This document shows positions 56,024-64,000 of a stretch of 64,000 bases of DNA, piece by piece. The notes beneath the pieces were generated by a model. That model was not told where the DNA came from. It was given only the letters and a program-made list of their open reading frames with translations, and made no database searches. The translations under genes were made by a program, and so were the position numbers. How positions within the stretch are numbered: the first letter of the stretch is position 1; each line of letters begins with the position of its first letter. Origin of the DNA: Kordiimonadaceae bacterium UBA4441 (GTDB taxonomy: Bacteria > Pseudomonadota > Alphaproteobacteria > Sphingomonadales > Emcibacteraceae); NCBI GenBank assembly GCA_002390425.1, contig DGPL01000049.1, positions 18,179-82,178 on the forward strand, written 5' to 3'.

Positions 56024-56488
56024 ATGGATCAATTAACAGATAAAATTGATATCAATATATTACGTCACTTACAAAAGGATGGACGCCTTACAAATGCGGA
56101 ACTTTCAGAAAAGGTCAATATAAGTGCCGCCACATGTCACCGAAGAACACAAAGATTATTCAAAGATGGGTATATTTCATCGGTTCAAGCAAACATTAAT
56201 CCTGAAAGTGTTGGCCATGGTGCCCTCGTAATGGTCGGCGTTGTACTTGATCGGTCAACAAAAGAAAGTTTTAGAAACTTTGAAGCGGCGATTGTGAAAT
56301 TACCATTCGTTCTTGATTGTCATTTAACAGCGGGTGATTTTGATTATTTATTAAAGATCCGTGTCCGTGATTTAAAAGATTTTAGTAAACTTCATGGTGA
56401 CAAATTATTAGGCTTACCAGGCGTTAGTCAAACCAGAACATTCTTTGTCATGAAAGAAGTAATCGATAACGCAAGACTTAGTTTTTAG
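56024..56488 (+). CDS. acdR: Lrp/AsnC family regulator AcdR
   Basis: 154 aa from ATG 56024 (GGAAG seven bases before); ATG 56009 is an alternative. Helix-turn-helix at about 20-45 (LSEKVNISAATCHRRTQRL), then the RAM domain (VMVGVVLDRS, HLTAGDFDYLLKIRV). Position divergent to acdS matches AcdR, the known ACC deaminase regulator in other proteobacteria. The shared AT-rich intergenic region has an inverted repeat that fits its site. Confidence 0.88.
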   Translation: MDQLTDKIDINILRHLQKDGRLTNAELSEKVNISAATCHRRTQRLFKDGYISSVQANINPESVGHGALVMVGVVLDRSTKESFRNFEAAIVKLPFVLDCHLTAGDFDYLLKIRVRDLKDFSKLHGDKLLGLPGVSQTRTFFVMKEVIDNARLSF

Positions 56489-56601
56489 AACCGACTTCAT
56501 GAGCACCTAAGACCCTAATTTCTTTTATGATAAATATCATTGTCCCGTCATAATTCGAGCACTAGGCTTAGTGAATGGCTTTAATATAAGGAGAAGACTG
56601 C

Positions 56602-57459
56602 ATGAAACGTCGAGATACTCTAAAATTAATAGGGGCCACTGCAATGGCTGCGGCAACATCAAAAGCATGTCTTTCTCATTCTCAAGAAAACCGATTGATT
56701 TTAGACCCAGCCAAAGCAGAAGACCTTCATTATATTCACCGGAAGCTTGCTTTTAGCATCGATGAGAGACTGACATATTGGTATATACGCGCCGTTAGAT
56801 ATGGGTTTAAAGAAGGCGTATTCACACCTTTTTGGAATATGCATGTGGGCATCATCTATAAATTAGAGAATTTAGATAAACATAAATATATGGCTAAAGC
56901 CGCCCTTAAAATATTTTATTAGGATCTTGAAACGGGTGAATTGATTGAAACTTTTGATAATCCTTATACCGGCGCAACAAGAGACGTATTACAGCCAAAG
57001 CTAGCAAAAGTAAGCCGTAAATTTAATCTTCATGGCGTTGAACAACCCGCATTTGATATTAACAGTGAAAAGAAAACTGGCCCCGTAACCAGAAACGGCA
57101 ATATAGGGCCAGCATGGATCATTGGCGATGACATATGGGTGAACGGTGATGTCATATACCGTGCAGAAATGCCAAACGACCTTGGGCAATTAATTCAGGT
57201 CAACGATTGGTCAACCTATCAAGGATCAATGAAACAAGTCTCTGACCCAAATCTAATGACTGCCGATGCAACACATACATTTAATGACATCAACACTTTT
57301 AATCACCCATGGATTGGTATGGAGGGCATGAACGCATGGTCTATCTCCCGAGGTTTCGGCAGAAAATCCCATTCAGTCGACGGAATGCCCGACACCTGGC
57401 GGAAACTTACTGAAAAGACACATCCTGAACTTCTAGACGATAATCCAGATATTTTTTAG
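56602..57459 (+). pseudogene. DUF1838 Tat-exported protein, interrupted by one amber codon
   Basis: A single 285-codon frame broken only by TAG at 56920-56922. The N-terminus KRRDTLKLIGATAMAAA is a twin-arginine signal. After the stop the same frame continues with DLETGELIETFDNPYTG, the DUF1838 core, to a normal end with GMNAWSISRGFGR and DGMPDTWRKL. The usual residue before DLETGE in the family is Arg (AGG to TAG is one change). No other frame-breaking lesion is visible, so the loss is recent, suppressed, or a sequence error. Function of the family is unknown. Upstream AAGGAGAAG-like ribosome binding site (AAGGAGAAGACTGC). Confidence 0.8.
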
Positions 57460-57516
57460 CAAAACTAACATTCTCGGGAAAAAAGTTAAACACATGTAAT
57501 CCGTTATTCAATGAGA

Positions 57517-58752
57517 CTAACCATTAACACCAAATAGGTTTAAAAAATAATAAATTCCGATCACAAAAAGTACACCTGCCGAAATGAAGTTCCATATACG
57601 TAAATATGGCCGCGGTTTGGCTTCGTCAGGAATATCATCGTTCATGATTGCCCTGTAATTATAGATCGCAATAAATGGTGCCGTGGCAAATGCCGTGCTG
57701 GTTGCAAAATTAATAAACGTTGAAAAGGAAGAACCGAAAAAATAAACAATCGATATAACACCTATGGCTTGTAATATTAGAAACCCGAGAAACGCTTTTT
57801 TATTTGTTTCTGAAAATCCGAATAACTGCCTCATAACACGAGGGGCGCCATCAAATAATGTCAACATTGTTGAGAACATAACCACAATAGCGGCACCACC
57901 TACAATAGGTATTGCCCAACTTCCATAGCTTTCGGAAAATAGGCTCATCAAAATTGCCGCAAATGAAACCGCAGAATCCGTTTCAGCGTTTATATTATTT
58001 AGATAAAGTAAAACCGCGCCCAATAAAACAAAAGCAAACGCAATAATAAGGGTCAGGGCGAAACCAAAGTTAAAATCAAATAAAATCATTTTTAACGTAA
58101 GTTGGTCTTTTAATTTTTGACGCCTTTTCGCGGACCACGCCGACAAGAAAAATGATGCACTTGGTGGTGTCGGCATCCAACCGGCCATCGCAATTAAAAA
58201 GACAATAAATGCAGGTGACCAATTAAGATCCGGCATAATATTAGTACTTTCTCTAATGGCAGTCGGCACGGCCATCCCTGAGGCCGCAATCGACATTAAA
58301 GTAAATAATATCACCATGCATATGACGAGCTTTTCAAAAAAACTATACCCAAAGGCAGCAAGCAGAAAAAAAGCACCAAGAATTAAGACTGTTATGACCA
58401 ACAGTGTGGATACATCTATACCAAAAACATTTTTAACAATCCCCGCCGTCACCAATGAAACAGCCGCTGTTGCTATAAACATGTCTATTACGACAGATAA
58501 AATTAATATAAAAACGGCGAAGTGCCCATCTTTACGATACGCATCAAGCAAGGTTTTTCCTGATACAGCGGAATAAGTAGATGCAAATCGAAATAAAGGA
58601 TATTTAAGCGCCGTTATTAAAAAAATAAGCAATAACAGCGAAAGACCATATCCCGCGCCTGCTCTCGTTGATTGCACCAAATGAGATACACCAACGGCAT
58701 TGGCAGCGAAAATTACACCGGGCCCAAACTTAAGAAACAACCCTCTAGTCAC
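57517..58752 (-). CDS. NRAMP-fold transporter lacking the canonical metal motifs
   Basis: 411 aa with about eleven transmembrane helices and the NRAMP opening FGPGVIFAANAVGVSH. The helix 1 metal motif DPGN is replaced by AVGVSH and the helix 6 MPH by MPTPPSASFF. The rest (GAPRVMRQLFGFSE, TAFATAPFIAIYNYRA) is family-like. Canonical members move manganese or iron; the missing ligands make another substrate likely. Convergent with the DUF1838 gene. Confidence 0.85.
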   Translation of the reverse strand: MTRGLFLKFGPGVIFAANAVGVSHLVQSTRAGAGYGLSLLLLIFLITALKYPLFRFASTYSAVSGKTLLDAYRKDGHFAVFILILSVVIDMFIATAAVSLVTAGIVKNVFGIDVSTLLVITVLILGAFFLLAAFGYSFFEKLVICMVILFTLMSIAASGMAVPTAIRESTNIMPDLNWSPAFIVFLIAMAGWMPTPPSASFFLSAWSAKRRQKLKDQLTLKMILFDFNFGFALTLIIAFAFVLLGAVLLYLNNINAETDSAVSFAAILMSLFSESYGSWAIPIVGGAAIVVMFSTMLTLFDGAPRVMRQLFGFSETNKKAFLGFLILQAIGVISIVYFFGSSFSTFINFATSTAFATAPFIAIYNYRAIMNDDIPDEAKPRPYLRIWNFISAGVLFVIGIYYFLNLFGVNG

Positions 58753-58812
58753 GTTTAATCCTAGCTAGAATACTACTAAAACTAATAACTCTATTTTTAA
58801 AAATGCTAATGA

Positions 58813-59661
58813 TTAATTGACTTTCCATGCGGTGATAGAAGCGTTCCCCATATTGGCAACATATAAATGACCGCCAAAATAATAGGCATCATTTTGAGAA
58901 ATTTTTTCCGGCTTTGAATCAAGTAATTGATCTGTTTCAGTCATAGACTTGATGTGATAAATTTCACCCGTGAAAGAAGTAATGATATATGAACCATCCT
59001 CCAAAATACCAATGCCGTCCCCGCTAATAATACCATTTCCAACAACATCAATGTTTTTTGTTTCAATATCTATTGAAAGCAATTCACCAGTTCTCATGCG
59101 CGTCACTAACAATTTACCATCTTGCGGAAGAAGTCCGTTAGGTGCCTTAACATCTTCACCGCTCAGGAAAACTTCAACGCCATTTTCTTCTGTATAAACC
59201 AAAAGAGTATCTTTCCCAGTATCAGAAATAAATACTTTATCACCTACAATATTCACATCATTAAGAAATCCTGCATCTTGAAAAGCAACGCGTTTAATAA
59301 TCTTTTTTGAATTGATATCTACCATGACAAGTTCATCTATATCGGCGATATAAAGTGTGTTGCCCTTAACAGTAAAGCCTTTGGGCCCGTTAAGTCCCGT
59401 AATCCAGTCTTTTTCAATAATCTCACCTGTAAGAGAAACACGTGAAATATATCCGTTACCGTCTTTAGCTCTGCTATCACCATTGACATTTGATACATAT
59501 ATCTCACTGTGGTCAGAACTTGGGTGAAGACTTTCAGGACGGTCAAAACCTTCCAGTTTCCATTTCATTTCTAATGACTTTGATTGCGCAAATGAGATTG
59601 AATGTCCCATCATTAAAGAAAGAAGAAATACTATCATACTTAATATAGATAATTTTCGCAT
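58813..59661 (-). CDS. Secreted SMP-30/NHL-like beta-propeller protein
   Basis: 282 aa from ATG 59661, which has AAGGAAAT upstream; the frame opens earlier inside argB. Signal peptide (MRKLSILSMIVFLLSLMMG, cut after SFA). Six propeller-like repeats with NGP, DI and SDTG turns (ITGLNGPKGF, DVNIVGDKVFISDTGK, APNGLLPQDGKL). The fold resembles SMP-30/gluconolactonase, but the Glu/Asn/Asp metal site could not be confirmed, so the activity is unknown. Ten bases after argB, hence the last gene of the rpmH operon. Confidence 0.8.
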   Translation of the reverse strand: MRKLSILSMIVFLLSLMMGHSISFAQSKSLEMKWKLEGFDRPESLHPSSDHSEIYVSNVNGDSRAKDGNGYISRVSLTGEIIEKDWITGLNGPKGFTVKGNTLYIADIDELVMVDINSKKIIKRVAFQDAGFLNDVNIVGDKVFISDTGKDTLLVYTEENGVEVFLSGEDVKAPNGLLPQDGKLLVTRMRTGELLSIDIETKNIDVVGNGIISGDGIGILEDGSYIITSFTGEIYHIKSMTETDQLLDSKPEKISQNDAYYFGGHLYVANMGNASITAWKVN

Positions 59662-59671
59662 TAGATTTCCT

Positions 59672-60574
59672 TTATTTTTGGATGAGAGTCCCCGCCCCAT
59701 GTTCTGTGAATAGCTCAAGTAGTAACGCATGCTCAACCCGTCCGTCAATAATAACAGATGCGCCTACATTATCACGAATGGCTTTAATGCATGTTTCTAT
59801 TTTAGGGATCATGCCGCCAATGATTGTTCCATCTTCGATCATCTCATTCGCTTTCTGTTCATCCATTTCAGCGACAAGATTTTTTTCTTTATCCAACACA
59901 CCTGCAATATCCGTTAGAAGCAACAAACGTTCCGCATTTAATGCCCCTGCAATCGCACCCGCCATCGTATCCGCATTGATATTATATGTATCACCATCTT
60001 CACCAAGACCAATGGGGGCAATAACCGGAATAATATCGCTCTCTTCGAACATACGCAGAAAATCAGCATTGACATTTTTTGGATGACCAACAAAACCAAG
60101 ATCTAAAAATTGTTCAATTTGTGAATCTGGGTCTTTCTTTGTGCGCCTCAATGGCTCCGCAATAACCAAATTGCTATCTTTTCCTGAAAGTCCGACCCCT
60201 TTACCGCCAACTTTGTTGATCGCCCCAACGATTGATTTATTGATGCTGCCTGACAGAACCATTTCAACGACTTCTATCGTTGCTTTATCCGTCACTCTTA
60301 AACCATCAATAAATGAGCTTTCGATTTTAAGACGTTCTAACATTTTCCCGATTTGTGGGCCGCCACCATGAACAACTATGGGGTTCATCCCTACCTGTTT
60401 CATTAAAACGATATCACGGGCAAAATTATCAGCAAGGTCCTGATCGCCCATTGCGTGACCGCCATATTTTATGACAAATGTCTTACCTGCATGGCGACGC
60501 ATATAGGGTAACGCTTCGGTTAAAGTTCCTGCTTTTCTAAGCAACGCATCCTTATCTACAGCACCAGAATTCAT
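59672..60574 (-). CDS. argB: Acetylglutamate kinase
   Basis: 300 aa amino-acid kinase of arginine synthesis, phosphorylating N-acetylglutamate with ATP. KYGGHAMGD (near 36-44), VHGGGPQIGKML and the C-terminal GGMIPKIETCIKAI are family signatures. Arginine-sensitive types carry an extra N-terminal helix; the N-terminus here (about 20 residues before the first strand) would allow one, as in other alphaproteobacteria. Sits 14 bases after engB, its usual neighbour in this class. Confidence 0.97.
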   Translation of the reverse strand: MNSGAVDKDALLRKAGTLTEALPYMRRHAGKTFVIKYGGHAMGDQDLADNFARDIVLMKQVGMNPIVVHGGGPQIGKMLERLKIESSFIDGLRVTDKATIEVVEMVLSGSINKSIVGAINKVGGKGVGLSGKDSNLVIAEPLRRTKKDPDSQIEQFLDLGFVGHPKNVNADFLRMFEESDIIPVIAPIGLGEDGDTYNINADTMAGAIAGALNAERLLLLTDIAGVLDKEKNLVAEMDEQKANEMIEDGTIIGGMIPKIETCIKAIRDNVGASVIIDGRVEHALLLELFTEHGAGTLIQK

Positions 60575-60588
60575 AATTATTCCTTTGA

Positions 60589-61248
60589 TTAAGCCAAATC
60601 GGCAATAACACCGCGTAATTCATCAAGACCATATCCTTTAACAGAACTTGTGATCAAGACTTTTGGATGAGCGGCGACGTTTTTTGCAATTGCTTTCTGC
60701 GTATTAGTGATAAGCTTTTCTTGTTCCGATATTTTAACTTTATCACATTTTGTCAAAACCACCTGATAGGATACGGCCGTTTCATCCAACATTGACATAA
60801 GTTCTTTATCACTTTCTTTAAGGCCATGACGCCCATCAACAAGCACAAATACGCGTCGTAAATTTGGACGTCCACGTAAATATTCACGCATCAACTTTAC
60901 CCAATCTTTAACAAGTGATTTTGATACCTTCGCATATCCATAACCTGGTAAATCCACAATATAAAGGCCAAGTTTCTTTCTCTCTCCAAGAAAAAAGAAA
61001 TTTAATTGTTGGGTTCTGCCCGGTGTATTTGACGTACGAGCGAGATTATTACGTCCCGTAAGCGCATTCATAAGACTTGATTTTCCAACATTAGACCGTC
61101 CAGCAAAGGCAATCTCAGTCGCATTTGGTTCCGGTAATTGACTAAGTGCTGCGGCGCCTAATAAAAACTCACATTTATCACGAAAAAGCAGGCGCCCTTT
61201 TTCAAGGAATGCCACCTGCGCTTCTTCTGATATTTCTTCGTCTAACAC
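60589..61248 (-). CDS. engB: Ribosome biogenesis GTPase EngB (YihA/YsxC)
   Basis: 219 aa essential GTPase for 50S assembly. G1 FAGRSNVGKSSLMNAL, switch SNTPGRTQQLNFF, G3 DLPGYGYAKV and G4 TKCDK are intact. In the conserved run yidC-engB-argB with gaps of 12 and 14 bases. Confidence 0.97.
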   Translation of the reverse strand: MLDEEISEEAQVAFLEKGRLLFRDKCEFLLGAAALSQLPEPNATEIAFAGRSNVGKSSLMNALTGRNNLARTSNTPGRTQQLNFFFLGERKKLGLYIVDLPGYGYAKVSKSLVKDWVKLMREYLRGRPNLRRVFVLVDGRHGLKESDKELMSMLDETAVSYQVVLTKCDKVKISEQEKLITNTQKAIAKNVAAHPKVLITSSVKGYGLDELRGVIADLA

Positions 61249-61260
61249 AATGGTTCCTGA

Positions 61261-63000
61261 CTATTTATTATCCAATGCAGCAACCCGGCGCATGATGAAC
61301 CATTGCTGACAAATGGTAAGAATATTATTCCATGTCCAATAGATCACCAACCCAACAGAGAACCCAGCCAAAATGAAGGTAAAGATAATCGGCATAAATG
61401 CGAATACTTTTTGCTGAATTGGATCAGTCATTGGTGGGTTAAGTTTTTGTTGAAAATACATCGTTAAACCCATAAAGACCGGCAGAATACCAATCGCGAT
61501 AAAGCTTGGTGGATCCCATGGAATAAGCCCGAATAAGTTTGTAACTAACAATGGGTCCGGCGCGCTAAGATCTTTAATCCAACCAAAGAATGGTGCGTGA
61601 CGCATATCAATTGTCACATAGAGTACTTTATAAAGGGAAAAGAAAATCGGTATCTGGATAAAAATCGGCAAACAGCTTGCAAGCGGATTTACTTTCTCTT
61701 CTTGATACATTTTCATGGTTTCTTGTTGCATACGTGCACGGTCATCACCGTACTTTTCTTTAAGCTTCGCCATTTTAGGTTGAAGCTTTTTCATACGTGC
61801 CATGCTTTCATATTGTTTATTAGCCATCGGGAATAATAGCCCCTTAACAACCATAGTAAGAAGAATAATGGCAATTCCGAAATTACCAACGATGCCATAG
61901 AAGAAATGAAGGCCGAAATAAATAGGTTTCGTAATGAAATAGAACCAACCCCAATCAATGGCATAATCAAACATTTTGATACCACCGTCTTCGGTATATT
62001 TTTCTAATAAATCAACTTCTTTAGCGCCAGCAAAAAATTGTGACGTTCTCTCTGCTGTGGCGCCTGCGGGAATAGAAATTCCATTTGTGGCAAAATTCAC
62101 GTGAAATTGTTCACCGCCATTTTGCTCAGTACGTGATACGTTGCTTACAAAATCCTGGGATTGATCAGGGATGACTGCAACCATCCAGTCTTTATCGGTA
62201 ATACCGACCCAGCCGCCGCCAGATACTTCTTCTTTTTCATATGTATCATCTTCCAGATCTTCATAACCGATTTCTTCTTTGCCGTCTTCACCAACACGAA
62301 TTGGACCTTCATGAAGAATAAATAAAGGTTGTTCACTGCTACGCCCTTCGCGGTAGACGCGACCATATGTCGCCATAGCAACTGTCGAAGATGAATTGTT
62401 TTGAACAGATTGTTTAATCGTAAACATATAATCCTGATCTAAAGACACATCACGTGTGAATATTAAACCTTCTCCATTGTCCCATGTAAAAGTTATAGTA
62501 TCGTCAGATGAAAGAGCCGTTTTATTAGCCGTCCAAACTGAATTTGCATCAGGTCTTTTACCATCACCGATCCAGCCGAAATCAGCGAAATATGCATTAA
62601 ATGAATCAGATGGGTTTAAAAGAGTAATTTCAGGTGAGTTTGGATCTACTTCTTCACGGTAATCAATAAGCGTTAAATCATCAAATCTAAGACCTTTAAG
62701 ATTTATCGTTCCTTTAACGCGACCACCAGAAATCAAAATATTCTGACGTTCACCGATAACTTCATTGCGGTTGGTTGCTATTTCTTTTACGACTGGCGCG
62801 GCCATTCCCGGAATGCCTCCGGCCTCAACTGCCCCTGCTGACATTTCTGGGACGCCTGCTTGTTCCGCCGTTACCGCTTGTTCAGATGCAGCTTGCTCTG
62901 CTTCTTCGCGCATTAGTGCACCATAAAAATACTCCCACCCAAAAAGGATGACCATAGTCAACACAATTGCCAAAATAAAGTTACGATTTTCTTCCATCAT
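61261..63000 (-). CDS. yidC: Membrane protein insertase YidC
   Basis: 579 aa. First transmembrane helix (FILAIVLTMVILFGWEYFYG), large periplasmic beta domain (about 60-340), then five core helices with the positively charged loop KLQPKMAKLKEKYGDDRARM and CLPIFIQIPIFFSLYKVL. YidC inserts membrane proteins alone or with Sec. Short cytoplasmic C-terminal tail. Starts one base after yidD. Confidence 0.97.
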   Translation of the reverse strand: MMEENRNFILAIVLTMVILFGWEYFYGALMREEAEQAASEQAVTAEQAGVPEMSAGAVEAGGIPGMAAPVVKEIATNRNEVIGERQNILISGGRVKGTINLKGLRFDDLTLIDYREEVDPNSPEITLLNPSDSFNAYFADFGWIGDGKRPDANSVWTANKTALSSDDTITFTWDNGEGLIFTRDVSLDQDYMFTIKQSVQNNSSSTVAMATYGRVYREGRSSEQPLFILHEGPIRVGEDGKEEIGYEDLEDDTYEKEEVSGGGWVGITDKDWMVAVIPDQSQDFVSNVSRTEQNGGEQFHVNFATNGISIPAGATAERTSQFFAGAKEVDLLEKYTEDGGIKMFDYAIDWGWFYFITKPIYFGLHFFYGIVGNFGIAIILLTMVVKGLLFPMANKQYESMARMKKLQPKMAKLKEKYGDDRARMQQETMKMYQEEKVNPLASCLPIFIQIPIFFSLYKVLYVTIDMRHAPFFGWIKDLSAPDPLLVTNLFGLIPWDPPSFIAIGILPVFMGLTMYFQQKLNPPMTDPIQQKVFAFMPIIFTFILAGFSVGLVIYWTWNNILTICQQWFIMRRVAALDNK

Positions 63001-63001
63001 A

Positions 63002-63319
63002 CTATCTCAATTTTTCGCCGTTCGTTGCGGCATTACAATTACAATTTTCTGATCCCTTGTTCCTTTTATCAGGAACTGGATCATACCCGCTGCCGCCCCA
63101 TGGGTGACATCTTAATATCCTCTTTATCCCCAACCAACTTCCCATAAATGGCCCATGTTTTTCTATTGCCTCCATCGTATAGGATGAACAAGTTGGCAGA
63201 TATCGACATTTTGGCCCCAGAAGAGGTGAAAAGACATACTTATAGACAGTGATCAATGCTTTCAAGATATAAGAGACAATCAAGTCGAAAAACCTAAAAA
63301 GAGAAGTAAATATGGTCAT
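63002..63319 (-). CDS. yidD: Membrane protein insertion efficiency factor YidD
   Basis: 105 aa. Family signature YKYVFSPLLGPKCRYLPTCS with its Cys pair and GIKRILRCHPWGGSGYDPVP. The basic, Asn-rich C-terminus (NKGSENCNCNAA) is an extension. Small membrane-associated protein thought to assist YidC. Four-base overlap with rnpA upstream. Confidence 0.95.
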   Translation of the reverse strand: MTIFTSLFRFFDLIVSYILKALITVYKYVFSPLLGPKCRYLPTCSSYTMEAIEKHGPFMGSWLGIKRILRCHPWGGSGYDPVPDKRNKGSENCNCNAATNGEKLR

Positions 63320-63708
63320 ATATTCGCCTTTTTATCTTTTGAAGTCCCGTGCAATCTTTTTATCGCCCATTTTAAATCGCGAATCAATTGATCAAATGAA
63401 CATGACAATATTTCCTGCCTTGCAATTAATACATAGGCATGTTTTTGCGAACCGCAACCTATAAGAACTTTTTTTGCAACTTCACGCAAACGCCTTTTAG
63501 CCCTGCTGCGTGCGACAGCATTGCCAACTTTTTTACTCGCCGTATATCCAACTTGAATGATATCGCCATCATCACAAAGACTATCCGATATTTGTATAAC
63601 CATTGCAGGTGTGACCCATTTTTTTCGCGTTGATGCGACACGAAGAAAATCTGACCTCTTCTTCAATGTATCTAATTTTATGCCTTTATTTACAACAACT
63701 TCGCTCAT
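63316..63708 (-). CDS. rnpA: RNase P protein component
   Basis: 130 aa, basic. The RNR motif ARSRAKRRLREVAKK and the N-terminal LKKRSDFLRVASTRKKW are typical. It binds the RNase P RNA (rnpB, also in this window). Follows rpmH after a hairpin with a T run. Confidence 0.95.
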   Translation of the reverse strand: MSEVVVNKGIKLDTLKKRSDFLRVASTRKKWVTPAMVIQISDSLCDDGDIIQVGYTASKKVGNAVARSRAKRRLREVAKKVLIGCGSQKHAYVLIARQEILSCSFDQLIRDLKWAIKRLHGTSKDKKANI

Positions 63709-63721
63709 TCAAATTGTTCCA

Positions 63722-63757
63722 CAAAAAAACCGGTCTCTTCTTTCAAAGGACCGGTTT
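63722..63757 (-). terminator. Hairpin between rpmH and rnpA
   Basis: On the reverse strand, AAACCGGTC and GACCGGTTT enclose a 13-base loop and are followed by a T run. A partial terminator here would give more L34 than RnpA. Confidence 0.75.
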
Positions 63758-63788
63758 CAAATTCGTGTTTTCGTCGTCAATCAGACTT

Positions 63789-63923
63789 CTATGCTGATAA
63801 ACGCTTACGTCCTTTCGCACGACGGGCAGCAAGAACACGTCTTCCACCAACTGTCGCAGAGCGCGAACGGAAACCATGACGGCGTTTACGAACCAGAACA
63901 CTTGGTTGATATGTACGTTTCAC
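63789..63923 (-). CDS. rpmH: 50S ribosomal protein L34
   Basis: 44 aa, read from a GTG start at 63923 with GGAG seven bases upstream. The sequence begins MKRTYQPSVLVRKRRHGF and ends AKGRKRLSA, full-length L34, a very basic protein at the peptide exit tunnel. First gene of the rpmH-rnpA-yidD-yidC-engB-argB run. The 77 bases upstream in the window show no gene. Confidence 0.96.
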   Translation of the reverse strand: MKRTYQPSVLVRKRRHGFRSRSATVGGRRVLAARRAKGRKRLSA

Positions 63924-64000
63924 TGGACTTCTCCAACTGCCTTTAAGGCGCTAAATTAATTTCTCTGTCAGGCTCACTCTCTGACCAATGATTATGAAAA

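Overview
The window is AT-rich chromosomal DNA of an alphaproteobacterium. Four things support this: the gene order of the division and cell-wall (dcw) cluster, the rpmH-rnpA-yidD-yidC-engB-argB block, the FtsZ tail ending in EIPAFLRRQAN, and CtrA-like and GANTC sites in the ftsZ promoter. The genus cannot be named from the sequence. Nearly all of it looks like core chromosome. I see no phage, insertion sequence, CRISPR array, tRNA or rRNA.

Layout. 1-2107: AsmA-family protein, cut by the window edge. 2258-6392: a CLC chloride protein with CBS domains, then a PcrA/UvrD helicase. 6389-8658: three tandem secreted DUF2807 proteins. 8824-10059: prmA and a small orphan gene. 10191-14753: bamD-recN-ligA. 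14903-17545: znuA behind a Zur-like box, an Lrp regulator and divergent hppD. 17621-34902: the dcw cluster, leftward in the order mraZ, rsmH, ftsL, ftsI, murE, murF, mraY, ftsW, murG, murC, murB, ddl, ftsQ, ftsA, ftsZ, with most genes overlapping or nearly touching. murD is missing between mraY and ftsW, and lpxC is missing between ftsZ and bamD.

35264-39190: three PilZ-domain genes interleaved with a DPP IV-type peptidase and the RNase P RNA gene (rnpB). 39325-41855: small lipoprotein, amidase, EamA transporter, TerB/J-domain protein. 42073-45645: fused 5-oxoprolinase. 45668-50380: SLT lipoprotein, rmuC, def-fmt-truA, membrane protein. 50385-54782: HAD nucleotidase, PAS/GGDEF diguanylate cyclase, DUF2336 protein, PEBP-like protein. 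54855-56488: acdS and acdR, divergent, sharing an inverted-repeat operator candidate. 56602-57459: a Tat-exported DUF1838 gene with one in-frame amber codon. 57517-58752: an NRAMP-fold transporter without the usual metal motifs. 58813-63923: rpmH-rnpA-yidD-yidC-engB-argB followed by a secreted beta-propeller gene.

Systems view. The window joins peptidoglycan precursor synthesis and septation with probable CtrA and methylation control, plus a c-di-GMP layer (one GGDEF enzyme, three PilZ proteins). One PilZ gene carries a CtrA-like box at exactly the same distance from its start as the box at ftsZ. I found no clear new defence or mobile system. The most unusual items are the DUF2807 triad, the amber-interrupted DUF1838 gene, the PilZ genes (one with an apparent one-base frameshift), the phased ATGGGAT repeats upstream of mraZ, the atypical CLC and NRAMP proteins, and the loss of murD and lpxC from the cluster.
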